From: JANRKG01 sp033763635
GTDB taxonomy: Bacteria > Cyanobacteriota > Cyanobacteriia > GCF-001939115
Assembly (NCBI GenBank): GCA_033763635.1
Contig: JANRKG010000101.1
Location: 1 to 5,216, forward strand
Direction of reading: 5' to 3'
Length of the DNA: 5,216 nt
Position 1 is the first letter of the stretch. Each line of letters starts with the position of its first letter. The notes beneath the pieces were generated by a model. That model saw only the letters and a program-made list of their open reading frames with translations. It was not told where the DNA came from and made no database searches. Position numbers and translations under genes: made by a program. Shown here one piece after another: positions 1-5,120 of this stretch.

Positions 1-111
1 GCTGGTACTAACACCATAACGTTCAGCCAACGTAGAGGAAGTCTCCTCCGTCGTGCGGTACGCATGGATAATATCTTGTCGATCGGCCTCGGAAAGTTTT
101 TTAGGAGTCAT
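1..111 (-). CDS. Helix-turn-helix, transposase-like protein (partial, N-terminus only)
   Basis: The ATG at 109-111 (minus) opens a frame with no stop for 37 codons to the window edge, so the C-terminus is missing. The peptide starts MTPKKLSEADRQDIIHAYR and continues through TSSTLAERYGV. This is the pattern of a homeodomain-like or resolvase-type HTH: a first helix around residues 6-19 and a second around 25-33, with the recognition helix beginning at the cut. From memory, closely similar N-termini (MTPKKLS-D/E-AD-K/R-Q) occur in cyanobacterial HTH proteins often labelled transposase. Whether this one is a mobile-element protein or a host regulator cannot be told from 37 residues. No terminal inverted repeat is visible on the upstream side. 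No strong Shine-Dalgarno precedes the ATG. A 15-bp duplication lies 28 bp upstream. Confidence 0.72.
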   Translation of the reverse strand, partial: MTPKKLSEADRQDIIHAYRTTEETSSTLAERYGVSTS

Positions 112-139
112 GCCATCGGTCTGAGTCAGCAGTATCCAT

Positions 140-169
140 TGTATTGTTGATAGCTGTATTGTTGGTAGC
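140..169. repeat. Two tandem copies of a 15-bp unit upstream of the HTH gene
   Basis: The unit TGTATTGTTGATAGC (140-154) is followed directly by TGTATTGTTGGTAGC (155-169), with one difference. On the minus strand it reads as repeated CAACAATACA elements. A TACAAT -10-like hexamer (minus, 138-143) overlaps the copy nearest the gene, but no good -35 accompanies it. It could be a paired binding site or simple slippage. Confidence 0.75.
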
Positions 170-215
170 TACCCTTGTGGATATCTCCGCTTGAGAGAGC
201 GAGAAAACAGGCAAG

Positions 216-1328
216 TTAAGAAGCTGAACGTCTCCGACCTGTTCGACGAGACCGAGTAGAGAGGTCATATTCTAGAGCGGCACCCAAAGCAAAGAGAACG
301 CCGCTGAAGATCCAGAACACTTCGGGAAGACTGCCACTCCGATAGTCTTTGATATTGGTTGTTGCGTATTTAAACCAGATATCTGCAATGTAGAGGGAGA
401 ATGCGGCGGCAGCAATCATCCGCCAGGAAAGGGAAGATCTTCCACCCCAGAACGCCAGCAACAGAATCGTTGCCATAATCAGCAACACCACATCACTGAT
501 GATGTAGAACAGATTGACTCCGGTTTTCAAGGGTTCTAATTGTCCTTGTAAATCCTTCGCCCATTGAGGAGCATTACTTTCAGGCTCTTCAGGGGGCGTT
601 GCCGGACTGGGAGCCACAACCGGAGTCGCGGGTTGTGCAGCAGGGGGGGTCGTTGCTGCTGGGGCAGGTTTGGCCACTGGTGCGGGTTTGGCAGCGGGTT
701 TGGCAGCGGGTCTGGTCGCAGGTTGCCGTGCAGGGGGCTTCGCTGGACTCGCTTGCGTGGGACGATTAGTGGGAGCCTGGGCCACAATCGCCATCGGGGT
801 AGGAGAATAGGCTTCTGCGGGAGGAGAGGATACTAAGGCACCAATCACAATCCCAACCGCAGCAATCCCTGCAACGACTCCCCACTGCCAGATTTCTAAC
901 GTGAGCCTTCTACTGAAGACGGCTGAAATGAGACCCCAACCCAGACACAGGTATGTAAGGACGTAAAAAATATCACCGGGGGAGACATCTGCTGCTAACT
1001 GTAGAACAGTTTCCCAATAGAAGAAGAGGATGCCACCAATCAAGTAGAACAACATCCCCAAACCGATCGCAAGCCAGACCGTTCGCCCACTCACAATTTG
1101 AGGACTCCGCCAATTGCGAAAGCAGAGTAGGGAAGCTGCCAAATAAGCGCCTAATTCAAAAATGGTTGTCCCAACCTCATACCAGAGCCGCTCTTCTTCA
1201 CCCGGTTGAGGAACGCTGAACAACAAGAAGAACAGCAAAGCCAGAATACTCCAGACAACTCCAGCAATCACAAGATTTTGGGTTGAAAGGAGAGATTTGG
1301 ATTCGGGCGATTTTTCGGAAGCACTCAT
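216..1328 (-). CDS. Polytopic membrane protein with duplicated membrane halves and Pro/Ala/Lys-rich linker
   Basis: This 370-residue protein of unknown function starts at the ATG at 1326-1328 and ends at TAA 216-218. No clear Shine-Dalgarno is seen. I count eight likely membrane spans at about 18-40, 50-70, 83-104, 118-138, 146-166, 270-294, 303-323 and 335-353. Residues 167-262 form a low-complexity linker rich in Pro, Ala, Thr and Lys, including AKPAAKPA-type repeats. Positive charge in the loops RNWRSPQIVSGR (71-82), SRR (139-141) and GGRSSLSWR (295-303) and in the C-tail RSRRTGRRR (359-367) predicts cytoplasmic N- and C-termini and a periplasmic linker. Spans 2-4 and 6-8 look like diverged copies: FYLIGGILFFYW then PGDIFYVLTYLCLGWGL, against LYIADIWFKY then LPEVFWIFSGVLFALGA. 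The pattern recalls membrane sensor modules attached to signalling enzymes, but no catalytic domain is present. I do not recognise a named family. Confidence 0.88.
   Translation of the reverse strand: MSASEKSPESKSLLSTQNLVIAGVVWSILALLFFLLFSVPQPGEEERLWYEVGTTIFELGAYLAASLLCFRNWRSPQIVSGRTVWLAIGLGMLFYLIGGILFFYWETVLQLAADVSPGDIFYVLTYLCLGWGLISAVFSRRLTLEIWQWGVVAGIAAVGIVIGALVSSPPAEAYSPTPMAIVAQAPTNRPTQASPAKPPARQPATRPAAKPAAKPAPVAKPAPAATTPPAAQPATPVVAPSPATPPEEPESNAPQWAKDLQGQLEPLKTGVNLFYIISDVVLLIMATILLLAFWGGRSSLSWRMIAAAAFSLYIADIWFKYATTNIKDYRSGSLPEVFWIFSGVLFALGAALEYDLSTRSRRTGRRRSAS
664..717. repeat. 12-bp in-frame repeats coding the Ala-Lys-Pro-Ala linker
   Basis: GCGGGTTTGGCA occurs twice exactly at 682-693 and 694-705. 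Degenerate copies sit at 664-675 and 706-717, each matching 10 of 12 bases. The 12-bp period keeps frame and encodes Ala/Lys/Pro tetrapeptides near residues 204-222 of the membrane protein, so the linker length can change by slippage without a frameshift. Confidence 0.75.
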
Positions 1329-1445
1329 AGGTATTGGGAGGTGGAGGAAAAAAGTGCGATAGCTAATTTCTGGCTCTTAGAGGTCGATCGCCATCAATCG
1401 CAACCAACAATTGTATGCAAGCGTCGCACACCTGGGGAGGGGGAG

Positions 1446-1465
1446 AAGAAATTTTTAGATTTCTT
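1446..1465. other. AT-rich inverted repeat downstream of the Npun_F0813-type gene
   Basis: The arms AAGAAAT (1446-1452) and ATTTCTT (1459-1465) are perfect complements around a 6-nt loop, about 87 bp past the upstream gene's stop. Only one G-C pair is present, so as a transcription terminator it would be weak. A 10-bp palindrome CTCTTAAGAG (1541-1550) lies immediately after the stop codon. Neither is followed on the minus strand by a strong T-run. Confidence 0.3.
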
Positions 1466-1551
1466 AAAGCTTAGAAACTTCGGAGAAGAAAACAACAACC
1501 GAGGAAAAGAAAACTACTGAATTTGCTCGTTTGTCTCCCACTCTTAAGAGA

Positions 1552-2217
1552 TCATCGCCAAAGTTTTCCGGCAGGGGATTGAGTGAGCCAATCGGAGAAC
1601 TGCTTGCGATCTCCTCCAGGCATATCTTGTAAAGCATCCATTGCCCGTTCTGTGAAACTGGCGTTACCAAAGTAGCGCTTACCCAAACGGTGCAATTCCT
1701 GTAAGAGGATGTTCAGGTGGTGCTCCTGCCACGGGGGAAGTCCTGACGAATTCAGCGGATCATTGGATAGAAGCGCTTTAACGGCATCGGGAGATGCCGC
1801 CTGAGGAAACTGACCTTGCTTGAAAACATCCGTAATGTCTTTCTGAAAGGCTCCAGCTTGTTTAGACCCCAGCAGATCTTCAATATCAATATACACGGCC
1901 TGGAGTAAGAGCAAACCAGCCTGCGTAAACGTGGCTGTTCCACTATCTGCGGTGCCTTGCATATCCGCAGCAAGTTGATCCAATCGAACTTTGCCCCACA
2001 CACTGTATCGATCGGGTTCTTCCAAGAGTACACAGGCTTTGCCACGATTATCTGTCAGGTCTCGCCAAAAGGCTTTGGCTTCTTCTTCCTGGGTGGCATT
2101 GAAAACACTGATCAACCGAAAGGTTTGATCTTGATATTGCAGAATGGGGATTTGTTGATCCCGATTCGGGTGCTGCACCGTCGAAATTTCGACATCCTGC
2201 CTTTTGAGAATAAACAT
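1552..2217 (-). CDS. Npun_F0813 family protein (conserved cyanobacterial, function unknown)
   Basis: This 221-residue soluble protein starts at the ATG at 2215-2217 and ends at TGA 1552-1554. An AGGAG Shine-Dalgarno (minus, 2230-2234) lies 12 nt upstream, slightly far but supporting this start. From memory, the N-terminus MFILKRQDVEISTVQHP and the segment WRDLTDNRGKACVLLEEPD (51-69) followed by RYSVWGKVRLDQL (70-82) are hallmarks of the cyanobacteria-specific family NCBI calls Npun_F0813; its biochemical role is not established. No signal peptide or membrane span is evident. The N-terminal half (1-82) looks beta-rich. The C-terminal half (about 95-221) looks helical and ends in the hydrophilic segment FSDWLTQSPAGKLWR. 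The neighbours give no functional clue. An overlapping minus-strand frame past the stop (to 1464) has no family resemblance and is not a genuine extension. Confidence 0.88.
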   Translation of the reverse strand: MFILKRQDVEISTVQHPNRDQQIPILQYQDQTFRLISVFNATQEEEAKAFWRDLTDNRGKACVLLEEPDRYSVWGKVRLDQLAADMQGTADSGTATFTQAGLLLLQAVYIDIEDLLGSKQAGAFQKDITDVFKQGQFPQAASPDAVKALLSNDPLNSSGLPPWQEHHLNILLQELHRLGKRYFGNASFTERAMDALQDMPGGDRKQFSDWLTQSPAGKLWR

Positions 2218-2359
2218 GACACCGCAAAACTCCTGTCAGGCCGGGGCTACGTACATGATGGAAGGCCAATTCAAACGTTATATTAGCGTGGCTGGCTCCG
2301 TTGGCACTGCCTGTGTGATTCTTAGTTTACATGCCTCGGTTACGGAGTAGCGTTGCATT

Positions 2360-2379
2360 TGATTCGTAGAGCCGAATCA
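2360..2379. other. Perfect 7-bp inverted repeat / stem-loop
   Basis: TGATTCG (2360-2366) and CGAATCA (2373-2379) are perfect complements around the 6-nt loop TAGAGC. It lies about 142 bp upstream of the Npun_F0813-type start and 168 bp upstream of the tRNA. No T-run follows on either strand, so an intrinsic terminator is unlikely. A protein-binding site or an RNA hairpin is possible. Confidence 0.5.
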
Positions 2380-2473
2380 TGAGATCAGGTTAATAGAAGT
2401 CTCTGTACAATTTTGATACCATAGAGTAGCAGTTTTATGGGGGATCGTCTCACTTTATAGTTGAGTGCCGTTA

Positions 2474-2505
2474 AAATTTTTCCAATAAAATTTCGGGAAA
2501 AATTT
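2474..2505. other. Perfect 10-bp inverted repeat upstream of tRNA-Arg
   Basis: AAATTTTTCC (2474-2483) and GGAAAAATTT (2496-2505) are exact complements separated by 12 nt, with arm centres 22 bp apart, about two helical turns. It ends 42 bp before the tRNA, where promoter or upstream elements would sit. It could be a dimer operator, a curved AT-rich upstream element, or a hairpin in the pre-tRNA leader if transcription starts further upstream. Confidence 0.6.
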
Positions 2506-2547
2506 ACCCATCTAACTGTTATTTTTCTTATTTTCTCGGGTTCATTT

Positions 2548-2620
2548 GCTCTCGTAGCGCAGTGGATAGCGCAAGGGATTTCTAATCCCTGGGTCGCAGG
2601 TTCGAATCCTGCCGGGAGCG
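2548..2620 (+). tRNA. tRNA-Arg (anticodon UCU)
   Basis: A complete 73-nt cloverleaf can be folded by eye. The acceptor stem GCTCTCG (2548-2554) pairs with CGGGAGC (2613-2619) with one G-U, and the discriminator is G2620. The D-stem is GCGC/GCGC (2557-2560, 2569-2572). The anticodon stem is AGGGA/TCCCT (2574-2578, 2586-2590) with loop TTTCTAA and anticodon TCT at 2581-2583. The T-stem is GCAGG/CCTGC (2596-2600, 2608-2612) with loop TTCGAAT, and the variable loop is 5 nt. It decodes AGA and probably AGG. CCA is not encoded (TTC follows), so it must be added after transcription. No intron is present. The short ORF running through this locus (2461-2643) is spurious. Confidence 0.97.
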
Positions 2621-2637
2621 TTCAAAAGCTTCAAGAT

Positions 2638-2667
2638 AATTGATTTAAAGCCAATTGATTTAAGGCC
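2638..2667. repeat. Two tandem copies of a 15-bp unit 3' of the tRNA
   Basis: AATTGATTTAAAGCC (2638-2652) is followed by AATTGATTTAAGGCC (2653-2667), one difference, then the start of a third copy (AAT). Beginning at 2667, CAATAGAGACG occurs at 2667-2677 and again at 2683-2693, a second short duplication with 16-bp spacing. It is probably slippage products in the non-coding flank. No tRNA fragment or attachment-site duplication is recognisable here. Confidence 0.7.
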
Positions 2668-2686
2668 AATAGAGACGCAAAACAAT

Positions 2687-2711
2687 AGAGACGTTCCAAT
2701 GGAACGCCTCT
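2687..2711. terminator. AGAGACGTTCC-type palindrome, possible bidirectional terminator
   Basis: AGAGACGTTCC (2687-2697) pairs with GGAACGCCTCT (2701-2711) around the loop AAT, 10 of 11 positions matching, with a single A-C mismatch. It lies between the convergent tRNA (plus) and Crp/Fnr gene (minus), where a shared terminator would be expected. A short T-run follows on plus (2711-2713), and ATTGTTTTG follows on minus. From memory, near-identical GAGACGTT-centred palindromes are dispersed through filamentous cyanobacterial genomes, so it may be a copy of a small interspersed repeat used as a terminator. Confidence 0.5.
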
Positions 2712-2730
2712 TTAACTTGGGCCTTTCCCT

Positions 2731-2744
2731 TCTGCCCTCTGCCC
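2731..2744. repeat. Heptamer tandem repeat TCTGCCC x2
   Basis: Two exact copies of TCTGCCC sit 12 bp past the regulator's stop codon, in a pyrimidine-rich tract. Short tandem heptamers of this composition are common in intergenic DNA of filamentous cyanobacteria (STRR-type repeats). With only two copies this is weak evidence. Confidence 0.4.
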
Positions 2745-2756
2745 TAACCTCCAGGG

Positions 2757-3395
2757 TTACTTCACTGAAGTTGTGTGTTTAGGCAAAACGAGATGGTGGC
2801 TTTTATCAATCATGAGCCAGCCTTCTTCCTTCAGTTGACCTAGTAGACGGGTCACGGTTACGCGGGTTGTACCGATCGCATTTGCCAAATGCTGGTGAGT
2901 CAGGCGAACACTCAACCGAACGTCCTCACCAACGGGTTGACCAATCTCATGCTTCAACAGCATTAACAAACTGCACAGCCGATCGCGCACTCGACGATGC
3001 CCGATTAAAGCGAGAAACGCTTCCGTTTGCCGCAAACGGCGACTTAAGTGGCTAAAAACTCCTCTAGCTAATGCGGGGGATTGCTCAACTTCCAGAAGGG
3101 AGAGCCGCATTAAATCAGCATCGGACAGTGCGATCGCCTGATAGGGTTGGATGAGGGTCAGGGGGAGGCCAAAGGGCATCGATGGCCCTGCTAACCCCAG
3201 TAATGCCTCATCCCCATTGGAATAAAAGGTACTGAGTTGAACCACCCCTCGGCAGACAATCCAGATTTCGTCAGAGTTCATGGGAATTGTCTGTCCACTG
3301 GTGAAGGGATGCAAGCTTCGCCCCTGGTAAAGCTCCTCCAGTAATTGACGCAGATCTGACTGGAGGGCTTTCTCGGAAACAAATGTTTGGAGCAT
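2757..3395 (-). CDS. Crp/Fnr family transcriptional regulator, NtcA-like DNA-binding domain
   Basis: This 212-residue regulator starts at the ATG at 3393-3395 and ends at TAA 2757-2759. The ATG 14 nt upstream hits a stop after two codons, so this start is preferred; no Shine-Dalgarno is visible. Residues about 28-105 form the cyclic-nucleotide-type beta-barrel (DEIWIVCRGVVQLSTFYSNGD), about 106-135 the dimerisation helix, and about 160-205 the winged HTH. The core LTHQHLANAIGTTRVTVTRLLGQLKEEG (165-192) is very like the HTH of NtcA, suggesting related DNA contacts. The effector pocket differs: the segment after GDEALLGLAG reads PSMPFGLPLTLIQ and lacks the Gly-Glu and Arg-Ser/Thr pairs that bind cAMP in CRP. 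There is no N-terminal Cys cluster as in FNR, only Cys48 and Cys141. It is probably not NtcA itself, because the barrel is divergent. It lies 123 bp downstream of trpE on the same strand, possibly co-transcribed. Targets are unknown. Confidence 0.93.
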   Translation of the reverse strand: MLQTFVSEKALQSDLRQLLEELYQGRSLHPFTSGQTIPMNSDEIWIVCRGVVQLSTFYSNGDEALLGLAGPSMPFGLPLTLIQPYQAIALSDADLMRLSLLEVEQSPALARGVFSHLSRRLRQTEAFLALIGHRRVRDRLCSLLMLLKHEIGQPVGEDVRLSVRLTHQHLANAIGTTRVTVTRLLGQLKEEGWLMIDKSHHLVLPKHTTSVK

Positions 3396-3399
3396 AGGG

Positions 3400-3412
3400 C
3401 TAGACCATCTAG
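3400..3412. promoter_or_regulatory. Small inverted repeat next to the Crp/Fnr start codon
   Basis: CTAGA (3400-3404) and TCTAG (3408-3412) are perfect complements separated by CCA. The element begins 4 nt upstream of the regulator's ATG, where a ribosome binding site would sit. It could be an autoregulatory operator or an RNA hairpin affecting translation. It matches neither the NtcA (GTA-N8-TAC) nor the CRP (TGTGA-N6-TCACA) consensus. Confidence 0.3.
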
Positions 3413-3518
3413 TGCTTCAGGTTCTAATCCCCAGTGTGGCTTCTTAAGCTAAAGAGAAGGTAATTCTTAGATTGCCCCCTGGTTAAGATTTTATGATGTC
3501 TGTAAAAATACCCTTGCT

Positions 3519-5060
3519 TCAAGTCAAACAGGAAATAGCCTCCAGCATTCCCCGTGCTTTGTTTAAAGTTTCCTCATATTCCCGTTCTGGAGAGGAGTCG
3601 GCAACCAATCCGGCTCCCGCCTGAACAATGACTCGCCGCTTCCCGTCTTCTTCCGTGCGGACAACTATCGTGCGAATGGCGATCGCTGTATTCAGTTGCC
3701 CCTCAAAGTCGTAGTAGCCGTAGGCTCCCGAATAGATTCCCCGACGGCATCCTTCCAGATCGTGAATAATCTCCATCGCCCGAATTTTGGGGGCACCACT
3801 CACCGTTCCAGCGGGAAAACTCGCTTTGAGCAAGTCCCAGGCTGTCTTATCAGGAGCAAGTTGACCCACAACGTTACTCACAATATGCATCACATGGGAA
3901 TAGCGCTCAATGACCATCAGTTCATTGACCTGAACGGTGCCACTCGCACATACTCGCCCCAAATCATTGCGTCCCAGATCCACCAGCATCACATGTTCTG
4001 CGACCTCCTTGGGGTCTGCCAGCAGGTCCTCCGCCAAGGCGGCATCTTCGGTCGGAGTTTTGCCACGGGGCCGTGTTCCTGCGATCGGTCTCAGGGTTGC
4101 CACCATTGCATCCCCTGCGTCTCCACCCTGTTCTGCCTTCACCATCACCTCTGGGCTGGAGCCGATGATTTGCCAGTCCTGGAAGTGGAAGTAGGCCATG
4201 TAGGGGGAAGGATTGATGAGCCGCAGCGATCGGTACAGGGCAAAGGGATCACCTAGATACTCGGTCGAGAGCCGTTGGGAAATAACAACCTGAAAAATAT
4301 CCCCAGCCCGAATGTGTTCTTTCGCCTTTTCGACATTGGCGCAGAAAGCTTCCTGAGTGGTGTTGCTGGTGTAGGTCCGTTGGGGCACGTTTTGGGTTCC
4401 CGCTTGCGTCGCTGGAGACTGCCAGGTTAACAGCGTACTTTGGCTGGATAGGGGTGATTGTAACTTTGTGACCAACTGATCAACCCGCTGACAAGCGCGC
4501 TGGTAAGCCCGTTCCAGGTCTGGTTCTGCCTGTAAATCCGCAAAGGCGATCGCCCAAATCTTGCGTTTCACCTGATCGAAAATCAGCAAGTTATCTACCT
4601 GCATCCACAGCCCATCGGGTAAATCATCCTCTCCCGCTCCGTAAGTGGGAACCCGGGGTTCAATCCACCGGATCAGTTCATAGCCCCAGAAACCAAACAG
4701 GCCACCAATGCTGGGGGGTAGTTGGGGTAGTTGGACTGGATGGTAAGGTTCCAGACACTTCGCCAGCACATCGAAGGGATTACCTTCAAAGGTCTGGACG
4801 GCACCCTCTCGATGCGTTTGGGTGGTCCGATCGCCCCTGGCCTCCAGCACCCAGAGCGGATCACACCCTAGTAGGCTGTAGCGCCCAATATTTTCCCCCC
4901 CTTCGACGGATTCCAACAGAAAACTGTAGGGCTGTCCGGCGCACACCTTCAGCCATGCGGAAACGGGGGTATCCAGATCGGCAACCCACTCCCGATACAC
5001 CGGAACGAAATTACCCTGTTGCGCGAGAACCTGAAAGTGGGTGAAGTCTGGAAAAATCAT
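3519..5060 (-). CDS. trpE: Anthranilate synthase component I
   Basis: TrpE makes anthranilate from chorismate, using ammonia supplied by the glutaminase TrpG (not in this window). This is the committed step of tryptophan synthesis in the cytoplasm. I place the start at the ATG at 5058-5060, giving 513 residues: the N-terminus MIFPDFTHFQVLAQQGNFVP is the cyanobacterial TrpE start as I remember it. The frame stays open upstream to a TTG at 5157-5159, but that runs through the repeat array. Domains are Anth_synt_I_N (about 5-190), with LLES at 48-51 for tryptophan feedback binding, and the chorismate-binding domain (about 237-505). The latter has GDIFQVV (253-259), NPSPYMAYF (283-291), RPIAGTRPRG (324-333), LVDLGRNDLGRV (359-370), catalytic-type His392 in HVMHIVSNV, PAGTVSGAPKIRAME (416-430) and AGAGLVADSSPEREYEET (481-498). 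All hallmark segments are intact, so it should be active and Trp-inhibited. LLESVEGGE argues for TrpE over PabB. No Shine-Dalgarno precedes the ATG. Confidence 0.97.
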   Translation of the reverse strand: MIFPDFTHFQVLAQQGNFVPVYREWVADLDTPVSAWLKVCAGQPYSFLLESVEGGENIGRYSLLGCDPLWVLEARGDRTTQTHREGAVQTFEGNPFDVLAKCLEPYHPVQLPQLPPSIGGLFGFWGYELIRWIEPRVPTYGAGEDDLPDGLWMQVDNLLIFDQVKRKIWAIAFADLQAEPDLERAYQRACQRVDQLVTKLQSPLSSQSTLLTWQSPATQAGTQNVPQRTYTSNTTQEAFCANVEKAKEHIRAGDIFQVVISQRLSTEYLGDPFALYRSLRLINPSPYMAYFHFQDWQIIGSSPEVMVKAEQGGDAGDAMVATLRPIAGTRPRGKTPTEDAALAEDLLADPKEVAEHVMLVDLGRNDLGRVCASGTVQVNELMVIERYSHVMHIVSNVVGQLAPDKTAWDLLKASFPAGTVSGAPKIRAMEIIHDLEGCRRGIYSGAYGYYDFEGQLNTAIAIRTIVVRTEEDGKRRVIVQAGAGLVADSSPEREYEETLNKARGMLEAISCLT

Positions 5061-5080
5061 GGCAGGGAGACAGCGAAGAA

Positions 5081-5110
5081 ATGATAGGGAAACAAGTCGG
5101 TCAGTTGCAA
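5081..5110 (-). promoter_or_regulatory. Candidate sigma70-type promoter of trpE
   Basis: On the minus strand, TTGCAA (5105-5110) and TATCAT (5081-5086) are separated by 18 bp. They match the -35 and -10 consensus at 4/6 and 5/6. Transcription would begin near 5074, leaving a leader of only about 14 nt and no room for an attenuator. The -35 ends 10 bp from the tandem array. This was judged by eye only. Confidence 0.35.
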
Positions 5111-5120
5111 GAGCAAAAAA

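Larger units (their letters stand above)
2218..2547. other. Gene-free intergenic region between divergent Npun_F0813-type gene and tRNA-Arg
   Basis: These 330 bases contain no convincing ORF. They must hold the minus-strand promoter of the Npun_F0813-type gene and the plus-strand promoter of the tRNA. They carry a 7-bp-arm hairpin (2360-2379) and a 10-bp-arm inverted repeat (2474-2505). A TATAGT -10-like hexamer lies at 2456-2461 on plus and a TATAAC hexamer on minus at 2277-2282, neither with a good -35, so I do not call a firm promoter for either gene. Confidence 0.7.

Noticed and set aside
188..206. Terminator hairpin after the membrane-protein gene (CGCT...AGCG)
   Set aside because: The stem is only four pairs before a bulge and there is no T-run on the minus strand.
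564..836. Gly/Arg-rich plus-strand ORF
   Set aside because: It is antisense to the Pro/Ala/Lys linker; its composition is an artefact of the low-complexity coding strand.
1464..1670. Minus-strand ORF overlapping the end of the Npun_F0813-type gene, as a possible frameshifted C-terminus
   Set aside because: The 221-residue product ends naturally, and the alternate frame gives a low-complexity Val/Phe/Ser tail with no homology I recognise.
2314..2331. CRP/SyCRP1 site TGTGA...TTACA
   Set aside because: Only the left half matches; the right half is TTACA at 8-nt spacing instead of TCACA at 6.
2405..2419. NtcA box (GTA...TAC)
   Set aside because: The spacing is 9 nt, not the required 8, and no -10 lies at the usual distance downstream.
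2548..2620. tRNA as an integration site for a mobile element
   Set aside because: No integrase gene and no duplicated tRNA 3' end is present in the window.
2461..2643. 60-codon plus-strand ORF
   Set aside because: It runs straight through the tRNA-Arg gene and has no family resemblance.
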